A stretch of DNA of 64,000 nucleotides, taken from contig CCKK01000023.1 of the NCBI GenBank assembly GCA_001048675.1, positions 248,001-312,000 of the forward strand. The letters run 5' to 3'. The translations under genes were made by a program, and so were the position numbers. The notes under the pieces are model-generated. The model did not search any database and was not told where the DNA came from. It saw only the letters and a program-made list of their open reading frames with translations. This DNA comes from Vibrio diabolicus. GTDB taxonomy: Bacteria; Pseudomonadota; Gammaproteobacteria; Enterobacterales; Vibrionaceae. Shown here piece by piece: positions 62,985 to 64,000 of this stretch (position 1 is its first letter; each line of letters opens with the position of its first letter).

Positions 62985-64000
62985 TTACGCTGTTTCTGAT
63001 ACGGCTTGTGGTTTCTCTTCGTCAGCCAGTTCAGTTTCACCTTTACCCTTAGAGGTTTTGATAACGTAACCAGTCACTGCTAGGGCAAACACAACACCGA
63101 CGATAGTTGATAGTTGCATTGGCAGGCCAAAACCTAGCGAGCTGTTGTTTAAGATGAACGTGACACATACCGTGGTCATGAAGATAGCAGGGATAGTGGT
63201 AATCCAGTGCAGCTTGTTGTGACGTAGTAGGTAAGCGGACGCAGTCCAAAGCATCATTACTGCTGTTGTTTGGTTAGCAAAACCGAAGTAGCGCCAGATA
63301 ATGCCGAAGTCTACTTGAGTTAAGATACCGCCGATAACGAACAGTGGAAGTGCCATCAGTAGGCGGTTACGTAGCGTCTTTTGTTCCATGTTGAAGTATT
63401 CAGCAAGGATCAAGCGGCTTGAACGGAACGCTGTATCGCCAGACGTAATTGGTAGGATAACCACACCTAGGAACGCAAGGATACCACCGAACACACCAAG
63501 CAGACCAAATGATGCGCTGTATACCACGTTACCAGGGCCACCGTTTTTCACAGCTTCTGATAGTGCGTCTAGAGAGCCGAAGAAAGACAGAGCGATAGCA
63601 CACCAGATTAGCGCGATAACACCTTCACCAATCATTGCTCCGTAGAAGACGAAACGACCGTTTTTCTCGTTTTCCATACAACGTGCCATCAGTGGAGACT
63701 GAGTCGCGTGGAAGCCAGAGATCGCGCCACATGCGATAGTGATGAACAGTGCTGGCCATAGTGGCATATCATTTGGGTTAAGGTTCGAGAACATGTCTGA
63801 AACTTGGAAGTCACCCATTACTGTGTGTTCGCTAGAAAACGCAACGGCTGTCATTAGACCAACAGACATAAAGATAAGTAGAGCGCCAAACAGTGGGTAG
63901 AAGCGGCCAATGATTTTATCGACAGGAACAATCGTCGCAATGATGTAGTAAGCGAAGATTGCGATAACCATTGTAGTCATGCTTACGCTCAAGCTTGTTT
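62985..64000 (-). CDS. CstA-type carbon starvation / peptide or pyruvate transporter, partial
   Basis: C-terminal 338 or so residues of a CstA-family membrane protein; the N-terminal part lies beyond the window. The frame is open through base 64000, so the ATG/TTG codons near 63980-63992 are internal. Family elements are GAISGFHATQSPLMARCMENEKNGR, GAMIGEGVIALIWCAIA and ITSGDTAFRSSRLILAEYF, followed by several helices and a charged cytosolic tail. Homologues transport peptides (CstA) or pyruvate (BtsT). The BtsS/BtsR pair beside it suggests pyruvate-regulated expression. Confidence 0.9.
   Translation of the reverse strand, partial: TSLSVSMTTMVIAIFAYYIIATIVPVDKIIGRFYPLFGALLIFMSVGLMTAVAFSSEHTVMGDFQVSDMFSNLNPNDMPLWPALFITIACGAISGFHATQSPLMARCMENEKNGRFVFYGAMIGEGVIALIWCAIALSFFGSLDALSEAVKNGGPGNVVYSASFGLLGVFGGILAFLGVVILPITSGDTAFRSSRLILAEYFNMEQKTLRNRLLMALPLFVIGGILTQVDFGIIWRYFGFANQTTAVMMLWTASAYLLRHNKLHWITTIPAIFMTTVCVTFILNNSSLGFGLPMQLSTIVGVVFALAVTGYVIKTSKGKGETELADEEKPQAVSETA

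Overview
The window is a chromosomal stretch from a Vibrio, probably of the parahaemolyticus/alginolyticus/harveyi type. The evidence is protein sequence and gene order: arcB next to a GGDEF gene and gltB, thrABC next to arcA/rraA, and lgt-thyA-nptA-nhaR-hlyU-rpsT-murJ-ribF-ileS-lspA-fkpB-ispH, plus a VpsR/CpsR-type regulator. The species cannot be fixed from sequence alone. It is compact housekeeping core genome. I see no rRNA, tRNA, prophage, integron, insertion sequence or CRISPR array.

Layout. 1-3502 (-): gltB, cut by the window edge and carrying a one-base frameshift. 4055-9846 (+): radical SAM protein YhcC, a PAS/GGDEF diguanylate cyclase, the redox sensor kinase arcB and a small lipoprotein. 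arcA (-) and arcB converge on a shared terminator. 11008-12420: a DUF3293 protein, rraA and a convergent outer membrane protein. 12846-17815: thr leader peptide, attenuator and thrA-thrB-thrC. 17878-22271: FMN reductase, grcA behind two FNR-like boxes, nfo, a micro-ORF, ung, a hemerythrin-like protein and a small DUF3545-type gene. 22993-29730: an AgcS-type symporter, yaaA, srmB, trmN6, brnQ and fldB. 29880-36297: xerD, dsbC (frameshifted as read), recJ, prfB with its programmed +1 frameshift, and lysS. 36499-38609: vpsR/cpsR (frameshifted as read), then a micro-ORF and a DUF1127-like protein. 38744-46898: tas-like aldo/keto reductase, a DUF6482-like protein, mutH, an AT-rich gap with DnaA-box-like and GATC motifs, rppH, ptsP, a TauE/SafE permease, lgt and thyA. 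46970-51842: a DUF1704 metallopeptidase-like protein, nptA, nhaR, hlyU and rpsT. 52148-59769: murJ, ribF, ileS, lspA, fkpB and ispH. 59816-64000 (-): an ArsC/LMW-phosphatase-like protein, a BtsR/BtsS-type LytTR two-component system and the C-terminal part of a CstA-type transporter, which is the likely target of that system.

Themes. Redox control recurs: ArcB/ArcA, FNR-like boxes upstream of arcA and of grcA, FldB, DsbC, HlyU. Amino acid metabolism is represented by gltB, thrABC, brnQ and the AgcS symporter. DNA repair and recombination genes are nfo, ung, xerD, recJ and mutH. Envelope biogenesis genes are lgt, lspA and murJ.

The most checkable oddities are three single-base indels (gltB, dsbC, vpsR), each in or beside a short homopolymer, which look like assembly errors or very recent lesions; the oriC-like mix of DnaA-box and GATC motifs between mutH and rppH; and a dispersed inverted-repeat element with two copies and a fragment here. 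I did not find a convincing new multi-gene system.
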